Shown here in pieces: positions 9,659-17,836 of a stretch of DNA of 64,000 bases. A program made the translations under genes and the position numbers. Position 1 is the stretch's first letter. Each line of letters begins with the position of its first letter. Source of the DNA: Streptomyces xanthii (GTDB lineage Bacteria; Actinomycetota; Actinomycetes; Streptomycetales; Streptomycetaceae); NCBI RefSeq assembly GCF_014621695.1, contig NZ_CP061281.1, positions 5,332,001 to 5,396,000 on the forward strand. The letters run 5' to 3'. The notes under the pieces are model-generated. The model did no database searches, was not told the DNA's origin, and saw only the letters and a list, made by a program, of their open reading frames with translations.

Positions 9659-10357
9659 GTGCTGCCGAAGCTGGGACAAACACGGCGAACCGGGCTCACG
9701 CGCGTACTCGGCGTGCACACCACCTGGACCACCGTGGGCGACGGGGAGTTCTTCTGCCCGGGCTGCGGCGGCGACCGCAACTATCAGCGGCGCACCGGCC
9801 GGCGCCGTTTCACCGTGCTCGGCGTCCCGCTCGTGCCGCGCGGCCACACCGGCCCCGTCGTCCAATGCGCCGCCTGCGAGCACCGGTTCGGCATGGACGC
9901 CCTCGACCACCCGACCACGCACCGCTTCTCGGCGATGCTCCGCGACGCCGTGCACACCGTGGTCCTCGCCGTCCTCGCGACCGGCGGCACCGCCTCCCGC
10001 ACCACCCTGGAGTGTGCCGTCGGCATCCTGCGCGGCGCCGGCTTCGACGACTGCTCCGAGGTCCAACTCGCCGCGCTCGTCGAGGCGTTGGTGACCGACG
10101 CGGGCCGGCTGCCCGAGCACGCCGGATCCGGCGCCGGGCTCGCCATCGAGCTGCACGAGGCGCTCGACCCGATCGCTGCGCACCTCGCGCCCGCCGGACG
10201 GGAGTCGATCCTGACCCAGGGCGCGCGGATCGCCCTCGCGGACGGCCCGTACTCGGCCGCCGAGCGCGATGTCCTCGGCACCGTCGGCGCCGCCCTCACC
10301 ATGTGCACGGACGAGGTCTCCGAACTGCTCCTGGCGGCGGCCCGCACCCCCAGCTGA
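9659..10357 (+). CDS. Zinc-ribbon TerB-like protein
   Basis: About 232 residues. An N-terminal zinc ribbon has FFCPGCGG (Cys33, Cys36) and QCAACEHRF (Cys70, Cys73). The rest is an all-helical TerB-like domain (about 85-225), with ARIALADGPYSAAERDVL resembling the acidic TerB metal-site motif. TerB domains occur in tellurite resistance and stress complexes, but their biochemical role is uncertain. The GTG at 9659 is chosen over an ATG at 9629 because it follows CGGAGG with good spacing. It lies between leuA and a membrane protein, with its own upstream gap, so probably has its own promoter. Confidence 0.75.
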   Translation: MLPKLGQTRRTGLTRVLGVHTTWTTVGDGEFFCPGCGGDRNYQRRTGRRRFTVLGVPLVPRGHTGPVVQCAACEHRFGMDALDHPTTHRFSAMLRDAVHTVVLAVLATGGTASRTTLECAVGILRGAGFDDCSEVQLAALVEALVTDAGRLPEHAGSGAGLAIELHEALDPIAAHLAPAGRESILTQGARIALADGPYSAAERDVLGTVGAALTMCTDEVSELLLAAARTPS

Positions 10358-10593
10358 TCGGTCCGCGGTACACGCGCAGGGCGTCCGTCCGGGGTGGGCG
10401 GCCCCCTGACACACCCCGTCGCGAGCACCCGGCCCGGCCTCTCCCGGGCGACGGGCGACGGGCGAACAGGCCTTCGGGGCAGGGGCGGGCGCATCACCCT
10501 TTCGGCTCAAGGGCACGGCCCCGCCGGGTCTATCCGGGAGCCGCCGCGTTAGCGGTGGCGGATACCGCACCCGGAGTTGCAGAAAGGTTTCTG

Positions 10594-11463
10594 ATGACCG
10601 CCCTGTCCATCGACTTCACCCAGGGGCTGAACGATGCCTGGTCGAAGGTCGCCCAGTTCGTCCCCCGGCTCGCCGCCTTCCTGACCATCCTGGTCGTCGG
10701 CTGGTTCGTCGCCAAGGTGATCCGCAACGTGCTCGACCGGGTCCTGCGCAAGGCCGGTTCCGAGCGCCTGGCCCGCTCGGCGGGCGCCGACAAGCTGCTC
10801 AAGGGCGCGTCCTTCGATCTGACCGGACTCGTCTGCAGAATCGTTTACCTGGCCCTGATGCTGATCATTCTCCAGCTCGCCCTCGGCACCTTCGGGCCCA
10901 ACCCGGTCAGCGACATGATCAACGGCCTCGTCGCCTGGCTGCCCCGCGCCGTCGTCGCCGTCGTGCTCGTCGTCGTCGCCATGGCCGTCGCCAACGCCGT
11001 CCGCTCCATCACCGCGGGCGCCCTGGCCGGCACCTCGTACGGGCACACGGTCGCCGGCGTCCTGTGGGGAGCCGTCGTCGCGCTCGGCGTCATCGCCGCG
11101 CTCGGCCAGGCCGGCATCGCCACCACGGTCACCCAGCCCGTGCTCTACGCGATCCTCGCCACCGTCGCGGGCATCCTGATCGTCGGCGTGGGCGGCGGCA
11201 TGATCATGCCGATGCGGCAGCGCGTGGACCGCTGGATGAACGCCGCCGAGCAGGAGGCCGCCCGGGCCAAGGGCGCCGGCGGCCCGGCCGCGTACCAGGC
11301 CGGTCACCACGACGCCCGCGCCCAGGCCCAGCCGCCGCAGCAGGCCCACCCGTATCCGCCGGGCACGTACGCCCCGGGTGCGGGCCCCACGTACGGCGGG
11401 CAGCACCCGGGCGGCGCGCAGTACCAGGGCGGAGCACAGCACCAGGGTGGCCCGGGCTGGTAG
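10594..11463 (+). CDS. Membrane protein with mechanosensitive-channel-type TM helices
   Basis: A 289-residue integral membrane protein. Hydrophobic segments are at about residues 25-45, 80-100, 110-130, 145-165 and 180-205, including RLAAFLTILVVGWFVAKVI and the glycine-rich ILIVGVGGGMIMPM. This repeat of conserved TM helices is seen in the CmpX/small mechanosensitive-channel-like family. The last 80 residues are soluble, low-complexity and rich in Gln, Gly, His, Pro and Tyr (YQGG, HQGG, YPPG). The ATG follows AGAAAGG. Channel activity is suggested only by family resemblance. Confidence 0.75.
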   Translation: MTALSIDFTQGLNDAWSKVAQFVPRLAAFLTILVVGWFVAKVIRNVLDRVLRKAGSERLARSAGADKLLKGASFDLTGLVCRIVYLALMLIILQLALGTFGPNPVSDMINGLVAWLPRAVVAVVLVVVAMAVANAVRSITAGALAGTSYGHTVAGVLWGAVVALGVIAALGQAGIATTVTQPVLYAILATVAGILIVGVGGGMIMPMRQRVDRWMNAAEQEAARAKGAGGPAAYQAGHHDARAQAQPPQQAHPYPPGTYAPGAGPTYGGQHPGGAQYQGGAQHQGGPGW

Positions 11464-11596
11464 ACCCGCCCGGCCCGTGTCACCGCCCCCGCCCGCGGCC
11501 TCGCAGCCCCGGACGGGGGCGACGCGGCGGCCCCGACCGGTTCTGGATCAGGTCAAATCCCCGCCAGGGAACCGGTGTTCGAGGCACGCTGCGACG

Positions 11597-12415
11597 GTGA
11601 CGCACGCAGAAGAACCCGCCAGTGAAGCCCGTACACCCGGCACCGCCGCCGTCCTCACGCAGACGGCCGACATCCCGGTCCCGGGCGCGCCGACCCGCAT
11701 GACCACGTACCTGGCCCGCCCCGCCGAGCCCGGCGACCACCCGGTCGTCCTCCTGGGCGGCGAACTCTGGGGCCTCAACGACGACATCCGGGCCGTCGCC
11801 CGCCAGGTCGCGGCCCTCGGTCATGTCGCCGTCGTCCCGAACCTCTACCACCGCACCGACCCCGCGTCCCGGGACGGCTTCGCCCGCTCCGACGCGAACC
11901 GCGCCCACGCCTTCGACCTCGTCGGACGGCTCACCCGCGACGAGGTCGAGGCCGACTTCCGCGCCGCCGCCGACCACGCGCGGCCCCACGCGGGCGCCGC
12001 CGGCCGCACCGGCATCCTCGGCTTCAGCCTCGGCGGCCATCTCGCCTACTTCGCCGCGACCCGCCTGCGCCTGGCCGCCGCCGCGATCTACTACCCCGGC
12101 TGGCTCGCCACCCCCGGCACGGCCCTCAGCCGGCCCGCCCCGCTCCTCGACGACACCGACCGCATCGCCGAACACGGCACGCGCGTCGCGCTGTTCTACG
12201 CCGGACGCGACCACATCATCGACGCCGCCCAGGTCGAGGCCGCCCGCACCGCCCTCACCGGGGCCGGGGTCCGCCACGACATCACCGTCCACGAGGAAGC
12301 GCCGCACGCGTTCTTCTTCCCAGGGCACGACACGTACGACAAGGTGGCCGCGGACCAGTCCTGGGAGCGGGTCGCGGACCTCTTCCGGACAGAGCTGCGG
12401 CACGGCAACGGGTGA
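11597..12415 (+). CDS. Dienelactone-hydrolase-family protein
   Basis: About 272 residues with an alpha/beta-hydrolase fold. The nucleophile elbow GFSLGG is at about residues 137-142, a later GRDHIID carries the acid, and EEAPHAFFF the histidine, in the usual order. DLH enzymes normally use Cys in a G-x-C-x-G elbow to hydrolyse dienelactone; Ser here points to a more general esterase. The start is a GTG at 11597 without clear Shine-Dalgarno sequence, so the N-terminus is uncertain by about 20 residues. It is followed after 24 bp by the Ser/Thr kinase on the same strand, so co-transcription is possible. Confidence 0.8.
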   Translation: MTHAEEPASEARTPGTAAVLTQTADIPVPGAPTRMTTYLARPAEPGDHPVVLLGGELWGLNDDIRAVARQVAALGHVAVVPNLYHRTDPASRDGFARSDANRAHAFDLVGRLTRDEVEADFRAAADHARPHAGAAGRTGILGFSLGGHLAYFAATRLRLAAAAIYYPGWLATPGTALSRPAPLLDDTDRIAEHGTRVALFYAGRDHIIDAAQVEAARTALTGAGVRHDITVHEEAPHAFFFPGHDTYDKVAADQSWERVADLFRTELRHGNG

Positions 12416-12439
12416 CGACGGAGAACAAAGGGGGACGGC

Positions 12440-14083
12440 ATGCCCAAGGCGGCATTCCGGTTCACGGCGCTACAGGCGCAGGACCCGGCGGAACTGGGGG
12501 ACTTCCGGCCGGTGGCACGGCTGGGGGAGGGCGGGATGGGACAGGTGTTCATCGCGTTCTCGCCGGGCGGGCACCCGGCCGCCGTGAAGGTGATCCGCCC
12601 CGAGTTCGCGCGGGACGCCGAGTTCGGGGAGCGGTTCGAGCGGGAGGTGCGGGCCGCGCAGAAGGTCCGCGGCGCCCACCTCGCGCCGCTCCTCGACGCG
12701 GACCCGCACGCCGAACAGCCTTGGCTGGCCACAGGGTTCGTCGCCGGGCCCACCCTGCGCGACCTCGTCACCGAGCGCGGCCCGCTGCCCGCGCCGCAGG
12801 TGCTGCTGCTGGCCTGGGGCATCGCCCACGCCCTCGCCGACATCCACACCGCGCACGTCGTGCACCGCGACCTCAAGCCCGGCAACATCATGCTCGACGA
12901 GACGGGCCCCAAGGTCATCGACTTCGGCATCGTGAAGTCGCTGACCCAGTCCGTGACGTACAGCAGTCACTCCACGCGGGTCGGCACCCCGCTCTACATG
13001 TCGCCGGAGCAGGCCATGGGCCGCGCCGTCGGCGAGCCGTCCGACATCTTCGCCCTCGGCTCCACGCTGTACTTCCTCGCGACGGGCCAGGAGGCGTTCG
13101 GCGCCGAGAACGAATGGGGCGTCGCCCACCGCATCGTGGCCGACGACCCCGACCTCTCGGCGATCCGCTCCGCGCCCCTACGGGACCTGCTGACCGCCTG
13201 CCTCGACAAGGAACCCGCCGAACGGCCGCCCGCCCCGCAGATCCTCGGACTCTGCGAGCGGGAACTCGGCGACGACCTCGGCCCAGGCGCCTGGATGCGG
13301 GTCAGCGGAGCGCGCGAGGCCATTCAGGAGCGCACGGCGGCGCTGCGCACGCTCGCACGGCACGACGACGACCCGTCCTCCGCCGTCACCGTGCCGCGAC
13401 CGCGCGACGTGCCGAAGACCCGGGAGGCCACCGAGCTGCGCCTGCGGGACGCGATGAAAGCCCGGGCCGCCGATCTGGAACCGCCGGTCCCCGCCCCGAC
13501 CAAGGTCGCGAAGCCGCCGGTGCCGCCCGAACCGAAGGGCCCGGGGCGTACGGGTGGCGTCGTCGCCGTCCACCTGTTCAAGCTCGCGCTCGCGGCGATC
13601 GTCCTCTTCATCGCCTCGGCCAATCCGATCATGACCGAGACATGGACCAGCGACTCCACGGGACAGCAGGTCTCCCAGGTGACGGGGTCCTTCGACTGGG
13701 CGGACCCCTGGCGGTCGTACGCCAGCGGCATCCCCGGCGTGACCTCGGACTGGGCGGTCGTACCGGTCGGCGTCCTCGGCACGGCCGTACTGATCGTGTG
13801 CGGCCTGCTGTATCTGCTGCGGCTGTCCTCGGACTCCGACTACCGGGCCTGGTCCGGCGTGGCGGCGGCCGGCGCGGCCATCTGGACCGTCGTCCTGACG
13901 CTCATGGGAATCTTCCTGATCGTCATGACGCTCGGGGTGACGATCGACGACGACAACCCCGCGTACGACATCCGGTCCGTGCTCGAACCCGGGGGCTGGA
14001 TGGTGCTCCTCGCCAACGTCCTCGCGGCCGAGGCGATCTGGCACACGTCCAACCGCCTCGACGCGCTCAGCAAGGCCGCCTGA
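12440..14083 (+). CDS. Membrane-anchored Ser/Thr protein kinase
   Basis: A 547-residue Hanks-type kinase. The glycine loop LGEGGMGQVF starts at residue 28, the ATP-binding Lys is residue 50 (AAVKVIRP), the catalytic loop HRDLKPGN begins at His142, DFG begins at Asp161, and the activation segment ends in MSPEQAMG. After a Pro/Lys-rich linker (about 335-370) come three hydrophobic segments, VVAVHLFKLALAAIVLFIA, VVPVGVLGTAVLIVCGLLYLL and AAIWTVVLTLMGIFLIVMTL, so the kinase domain is cytoplasmic and the C-terminus is in the membrane. There is no PASTA or sensor domain; the short extracytoplasmic loop could act as one. ATG follows AGGGGG. Its target is unknown. Confidence 0.92.
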   Translation: MPKAAFRFTALQAQDPAELGDFRPVARLGEGGMGQVFIAFSPGGHPAAVKVIRPEFARDAEFGERFEREVRAAQKVRGAHLAPLLDADPHAEQPWLATGFVAGPTLRDLVTERGPLPAPQVLLLAWGIAHALADIHTAHVVHRDLKPGNIMLDETGPKVIDFGIVKSLTQSVTYSSHSTRVGTPLYMSPEQAMGRAVGEPSDIFALGSTLYFLATGQEAFGAENEWGVAHRIVADDPDLSAIRSAPLRDLLTACLDKEPAERPPAPQILGLCERELGDDLGPGAWMRVSGAREAIQERTAALRTLARHDDDPSSAVTVPRPRDVPKTREATELRLRDAMKARAADLEPPVPAPTKVAKPPVPPEPKGPGRTGGVVAVHLFKLALAAIVLFIASANPIMTETWTSDSTGQQVSQVTGSFDWADPWRSYASGIPGVTSDWAVVPVGVLGTAVLIVCGLLYLLRLSSDSDYRAWSGVAAAGAAIWTVVLTLMGIFLIVMTLGVTIDDDNPAYDIRSVLEPGGWMVLLANVLAAEAIWHTSNRLDALSKAA

Positions 14084-14345
14084 CCCCGTCCACGAACGCG
14101 GCCCACGCCGCGGCCCCGATCACGACGACGTCCCCGCCCGCGACCTTGGAGTCCCGGACGGGGACGACGCCGGGGACTCCGTCGGCGACCTCCAGGCAGT
14201 CGCCGCCGTTCCCGTCGCTGTACGTGGATTTCCTCCAGCGGGCGGCGCCCTCGAAGTCGTACGCCACTTCGACGCAGTTGCCGCCGTCGCCGTCGCTGTA
14301 GGTGGACTTGCGCCAGTGGGCACCGGTCAGGTCGTACTCGCGCAT
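14067..14345 (-). CDS. DUF397 protein with a duplicated N-terminal motif
   Basis: A 92-residue protein. WRKSTYSDGDGGNCVEVA (about residues 11-28) is repeated as WRKSTYSDGNGGDCLEVA (about 37-54), so the conserved first half of DUF397 is present twice, followed by one C-terminal half (PVRDSKVAGGDVVVIGAAAW). DUF397 proteins are encoded next to XRE/DUF5753 regulators in actinomycetes (as at whiJ) and are thought to modulate them. Its start overlaps the end of the XRE gene by 19 bp, giving coupling, and its end overlaps the convergent kinase gene by 17 bp. Confidence 0.88.
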   Translation of the reverse strand: MREYDLTGAHWRKSTYSDGDGGNCVEVAYDFEGAARWRKSTYSDGNGGDCLEVADGVPGVVPVRDSKVAGGDVVVIGAAAWAAFVDGVRRPC

Positions 14346-15160
14346 CGCTCGTAGTCCTCCGCCGCCGATTCGATCAGGGCCAGGGACGCCTCCGGCGGTA
14401 GCGCGGCGACCCTGAGCAGATCGTAAGCCGCCCGTGTCCGCTTCACTACTGCCGGATCGTCCAGCAGGTTCCCCGAATACACCGCCTCTGTATAGGCGGT
14501 TGGGGGAGCGTCCGCGAACTCCATGAGCCGCAGCGACTTGCCCATCTGGGCATGCGCGCCGGCCGTGTACGGCAGTACGAGCACCAGCGCGTGGCGCTCA
14601 CGGGACAGCATGGTGAGCTGCCGCAGTTGCCGGGCCATGACGGCCGGGCCCCCGACCGGCACGCGCAGGGCTGTCTCGTGCAAGATCGCCCAGTACAGGG
14701 GGCGGGTCTCACCCCGGAGGAGTTGGGCGCGTTCCAGCCGAGCCGCGACGATCTCCTCGATGTGCCCCTCGGGGGCGAAGGGATTACTGGCGAGGGTGAT
14801 CGCCCGGGCGTACTCGGCAGTCTGGAGGAGACCGGGGATGACGAACGGCTCGAAGTCGCAGAGCACGGTCGCCAGCCTCTCCAGCTCTGCGGCGGCGGCG
14901 AAATACTCCGCATACCGGCGATCATCGATGAGCTGGCGCCACATCCGCTCGAAAATACCGTCGGTTTGCAGCGCCTCGTCAATCCTCTGGGCTACGTCCA
15001 ACTGCGGCTTGCGAATTGCCTGTTCGAACTGTCCGATGTAGCCGCCGGAAACGAATACGCGTAAGCCCAACTCCACTTGGGTCAGACCGGCGTCCTCGCG
15101 GCGCCGCTTCAGTTCGAGTCCGAAGAACTCCCACGCCGCTTGTCGCGAACCATTGGCCAT
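14327..15160 (-). CDS. XRE-family regulator with DUF5753 (WhiJ-like)
   Basis: About 277 residues. The helix-turn-helix lies at about residues 10-65 (LKRRREDAGLTQVELGLRVF, YIGQFEQAIRKPQ). The remainder is a DUF5753 domain with FEPFVIPGLLQTAEYARAI and a late AAYDLLRVAALPPEASLALI. Paralogues such as WhiJ influence Streptomyces development together with a DUF397 partner, encoded here directly downstream with overlapping reading frames. The ATG at 15160 fits the start of homologues; the open frame continuing upstream is not coding. The divergent side carries two small overlapping genes. Confidence 0.9.
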   Translation of the reverse strand: MANGSRQAAWEFFGLELKRRREDAGLTQVELGLRVFVSGGYIGQFEQAIRKPQLDVAQRIDEALQTDGIFERMWRQLIDDRRYAEYFAAAAELERLATVLCDFEPFVIPGLLQTAEYARAITLASNPFAPEGHIEEIVAARLERAQLLRGETRPLYWAILHETALRVPVGGPAVMARQLRQLTMLSRERHALVLVLPYTAGAHAQMGKSLRLMEFADAPPTAYTEAVYSGNLLDDPAVVKRTRAAYDLLRVAALPPEASLALIESAAEDYERCASTT

Positions 15161-15275
15161 GGCCAACCCCCAGGTGCAGCCCCGCAGTTGTAGTGCACAG
15201 AGCCTTCCCCACTGTAGAGACGCGACGCCACCGTTGAGGTGCGAAGCGTGAAATCGAATCGGGAAGGGGAGCCAC

Positions 15276-15518
15276 GTGAAGGGCAACGGGAACCATGCCG
15301 CGCGGTGCGTGGAGGAAGCCGAGGAAACGGTGGAGAATGTGCGAGCCGCACTCGCGAGGGTCGGAATTGTGCTGCCGTCGCTGGGCCTGGATCCCGGGTC
15401 AATCGCACGGAGTGCCCCGTGTCCATTGGTGGAATTGGGGCGTTGTTCGGTTGACGCGGCGTCCCGTCTCGCCGCCGTCCTCCTCGCAAGCCCGGACGAC
15501 AGGAGCGCAGCGCGATGA
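15276..15518 (+). CDS. Small conserved protein divergent from XRE regulator
   Basis: An 80-residue protein of unknown function starting at GTG 15276 after GGGAAGGGGA. It contains a predicted amphipathic helix (EEAEETVENVRAALARVGI) and a C-terminal helix (AASRLAAVLLAS). No catalytic motif is seen. Its TGA overlaps the next ATG (ATGA, 15515-15518). Proteins of this kind are, from memory, often encoded opposite XRE/DUF5753 regulators in Streptomyces, which argues for a real gene and a link to that system. Confidence 0.7.
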   Translation: MKGNGNHAARCVEEAEETVENVRAALARVGIVLPSLGLDPGSIARSAPCPLVELGRCSVDAASRLAAVLLASPDDRSAAR

Positions 15519-15730
15519 AGCCACCGATCGGTTCGTACGCGGTCGACACGAGCACCGGTCAGGTGGGACGGGTGATGGGGCACGAGGGCCCGTACGTACA
15601 GCTGCGGCCGTACGGGGGCGGGCGGGAGTGGGACTGTCCGCCCGAGGTGCTGCGGGAGGCGACGACCCACGAGCGCCTGCGGGCGGCGACGACGTACGCG
15701 AACCGGCGCAGCCGGGGCGAGGTCCCCTAG
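15515..15730 (+). CDS. Small conserved protein, partner of the preceding gene
   Basis: A 71-residue protein, MKPPIGSYAVDTSTGQVG at its start, with VMGHEGPYVQLRPYGGGREW and the closing WDCPPEVLREAT. The pattern suggests a small beta-barrel followed by a helix, as in other short actinomycete proteins next to DUF397 clusters. It is translationally coupled to the upstream gene by ATGA overlap. Function unknown. The stop lies in an 18-bp perfect palindrome shared with the convergent MFS gene. Confidence 0.75.
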   Translation: MKPPIGSYAVDTSTGQVGRVMGHEGPYVQLRPYGGGREWDCPPEVLREATTHERLRAATTYANRRSRGEVP

Positions 15731-15743
15731 GGCCGGCCCTAGG
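15726..15743. other. 18-bp perfect palindrome between convergent genes
   Basis: CCTAGGGCCGGCCCTAGG is self-complementary without a spacer. It spans the TAG stop of the small plus-strand gene and ends one base before the stop of the MFS gene. It lacks a loop, so it is not a classic terminator; it could be a protein-binding site. Confidence 0.6.
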
Positions 15744-17150
15744 TCACCGGGTCCTCCGCAGGAGCACGCAGGCGGTGGCGGCGAGGGCCGCCGAGGCGGC
15801 GCACACCGGTACCGCGCCCCAGGTGAACCAGAGCGCCCCGAGCAGGGCGACACCGAGGGAACCGGCGGCCTGCTGAGCGGTGTTGAGCAGCCCGGAGGCG
15901 GCACCGGCGGAGGTGGGCGCGACGCGGGACAGGGCGGCGCCGATGAGGGGCGGGAGCAGCAGACCGTTGCCGAGGCCGTTGAGGGCGAGCGCGGGGAGGA
16001 GGGCCGCGGCTCCGGGGCTGTCGGACAGGGCGAGCAGGCCGGCGAGCAGGGTCAGGCCGGCGAGGACGAGCACGCCGCCCAGCAGGGGGGAGCGCGACCC
16101 GAACCGTGCGGTGAGCCGCCCGCTCGCCAGTGCTCCGGCGCTGAAGAGGACGGCCTGCGGAAGGAACACGAGCGCGGCGGTGAACGGGCCGAGCCCCAGG
16201 TCGGACTGGAGCAGCAGGGCCAGGGCGAACATGTAGCCGCCGAAGTAGGTCTGGAAGAGGCCGACGGCGACGAGTAGCGTCACGTAGGGGCGGTTGCGGA
16301 GCAGGGCGGGGTCGAGGACCGGTTCGCCGCCGCGTGCCCGCAGGGCCCGCTGCCGGCGCCAGGTCGCCCAGCCGGCCGGGACGGCGGCCGCCAGGCAGAG
16401 CCAGGTCCACACCGGCCAGCCCGCCTCGCGGCCGAGGGTCGCCGGGATCAGCAGCAGGGCCAGGAAGAGCGTGACGCCGAGCGCGCCCGGACCGTCGAAC
16501 CCGCGCCGGGCACCGGACAGGGCGGGCAGCGCGCGGAAGGCGAGCAGGGCCGCGGCGGCGCCCACGGGGACGTTGACGAGGAACACGCTGCGCCAGCCGA
16601 GCCCGAACACGTCCGCCTGCAGCAGCACCCCGCCGAGCAGTTGCCCCGCGATCGAGCCGAGCCCGGCCGTCGCCCCGTACCAGGCGGTGGCCCGGCCGCG
16701 ATGTTCGGCGGGGTAGCGGGCCGTCACCAGGGACAGCACCTGCGGCACCATCACCGCGGCGGCGAGCCCCTGCGCGAGGCGCGCGGCGACCAACTGGCCC
16801 GCGTCCTGGGCGAGCCCGCACAGCAGGGACGTCACGGTGAAGGCGAGCATGCCGGTCACGAACATCCGCCGGTACCCGAAGCGGTCGCCCAGCCGGCCGC
16901 CGGTGATCAGACCGGCCGCGTACGCCAGGGCGTAACCGGCGACGACGAGTTCGAGCGCGGCGTCGCTCGCGCGCAGGTCGGTGCGGAGCGCCTCCGTCGC
17001 GACGTTCACCACGAACAGGTCGAAGCTCGCCATGAACGTCGCGGTGAGGGCGACCGCGAGCATCCTGCGGTCGGCGGGGGAGGGCCGCGCGGCAGCCGCC
17101 TCCGTCGCTGTCTTCGTCGGTGTCTTCGCTTCCTCGGTCATGTCGGCCAT
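15744..17150 (-). CDS. DHA2-type MFS drug exporter
   Basis: About 468 residues with roughly fourteen hydrophobic segments, the size of EmrB/QacA-type proton-driven drug exporters. GGRLGDRFGYRRMF (about residue 80) is the loop 2-3 motif, and GATAGLGSIAGQLLGGVLL matches the antiporter motif C region. ATGs at 17159, 17150 and 17141 are possible; the middle one is used, with no ribosome-binding site to decide. It is divergent from an Rrf2 regulator, separated by an AT-rich segment with a small dyad at 17159-17171, so it is probably controlled by that regulator. Confidence 0.85.
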   Translation of the reverse strand: MADMTEEAKTPTKTATEAAAARPSPADRRMLAVALTATFMASFDLFVVNVATEALRTDLRASDAALELVVAGYALAYAAGLITGGRLGDRFGYRRMFVTGMLAFTVTSLLCGLAQDAGQLVAARLAQGLAAAVMVPQVLSLVTARYPAEHRGRATAWYGATAGLGSIAGQLLGGVLLQADVFGLGWRSVFLVNVPVGAAAALLAFRALPALSGARRGFDGPGALGVTLFLALLLIPATLGREAGWPVWTWLCLAAAVPAGWATWRRQRALRARGGEPVLDPALLRNRPYVTLLVAVGLFQTYFGGYMFALALLLQSDLGLGPFTAALVFLPQAVLFSAGALASGRLTARFGSRSPLLGGVLVLAGLTLLAGLLALSDSPGAAALLPALALNGLGNGLLLPPLIGAALSRVAPTSAGAASGLLNTAQQAAGSLGVALLGALWFTWGAVPVCAASAALAATACVLLRRTR

Positions 17151-17158
17151 GAGGTACA

Positions 17159-17171
17159 TCGATATCATCGA
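17159..17171. promoter_or_regulatory. Small dyad in the MFS/Rrf2 divergent promoter
   Basis: TCGAT-ATC-ATCGA lies at the start of the MFS gene inside the locally AT-rich interval 17151-17195, which also holds GGATATTC on the minus strand (the look of Rrf2-family half-sites). Operator role is inferred. Confidence 0.35.
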
Positions 17172-17214
17172 CATTGAATATCCATCAAGTGGTCCGAGCG
17201 GTAGTCTCGGGGCC

Positions 17215-17709
17215 ATGAAGCTGTCGCAAGGGGTCGAGTGGGCGCTGCACTGCTGCGTTCTGCTCGTGCAGGCGGAGCCGGGGGCGGCCGTGCCCCGCAC
17301 CACCCTCGCCGGGTACTACGGGCTGCCGGACGCGTACCTCGCCAAGCACCTCAAGTCGCTGGCCGCGGCAGGGGTGCTGATCGCCACGTCCGGGCCGCGC
17401 GGAGGGTTCCGGCTGGCCCGCGACCCGAAGGACATCACGGTGCTCGACGTCGTCGAGGCGGTCGAGGGCTCGGCCCCGCCGTTCGTCTGCACCGAGATCC
17501 GGCAGCGGGGCGCGTGCGCGGTACCGGCCGACCGGTGCGAGGGGCCCTGTGGGGTCGCGCAGGTCATGTACGACGCGGACCGTGCCTGGCGCGACTCGCT
17601 CCGGTCCGCCACGGTCGCCGGCCTCAGCGACTCGCTCCCGGCCGCGCTGCACGAGCGGGCCCGGGCCTGGCTGAAGAACCCGTCGGCCCCGCTGCCGCCC
17701 TTCGCGTGA
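17215..17709 (+). CDS. Rrf2-family transcriptional regulator
   Basis: A 164-residue winged-helix regulator: MKLSQGVEWALHCCVLL at the start, the recognition region LPDAYLAKHLKSLAAAGVL, and the wing SGPRGGFRLAR, all typical of Rrf2. Cysteines in GACAVPADRCEGPCG resemble the three-Cys arrangement used by NsrR/IscR-type members to hold an Fe-S cluster, although the spacing (C-x6-C-x3-C) differs from that of NsrR. Divergent from a drug-efflux gene, it may sense a redox or nitrosative signal and repress the pump. ATG at 17215; no strong ribosome-binding site. Confidence 0.88.
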   Translation: MKLSQGVEWALHCCVLLVQAEPGAAVPRTTLAGYYGLPDAYLAKHLKSLAAAGVLIATSGPRGGFRLARDPKDITVLDVVEAVEGSAPPFVCTEIRQRGACAVPADRCEGPCGVAQVMYDADRAWRDSLRSATVAGLSDSLPAALHERARAWLKNPSAPLPPFA

Positions 17710-17724
17710 AGGCAGAATGGACAC

Positions 17725-17772
17725 ATGACTTCCCCGTTCCGTGACGACAGCGCCCGAGGCGGCGCGCGATGA
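17725..17772 (+). CDS. 15-aa upstream ORF before recO
   Basis: ATG at 17725 encodes MTSPFRDDSARGGAR and its TGA overlaps the next ATG (ATGA at 17769-17772). It ends in the same GGAR-stop/ATG junction as the following 43-codon ORF and shares TTCCGTGACGAC with both that ORF and recO. It looks like a coupled upstream ORF from which the later duplication grew. No ribosome-binding site is obvious, so translation is uncertain. Confidence 0.4.
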   Translation: MTSPFRDDSARGGAR

Positions 17773-17836
17773 GTCTTTTCCGTGACGACGGGATCGTTCT
17801 GCGCACCCAGAAGCTCGGTGAGGCCGACCGGATCAT
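17761..17836 (+). repeat. Duplicated 5' end of recO, first copy
   Basis: These 76 bases match 17889-17964 with a single difference (G at 17822, A at 17950). The copy includes the bases before the ATG and the first 22 codons of recO. The two copies lie 128 bp apart with a 52-base insert between. Confidence 0.95.
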
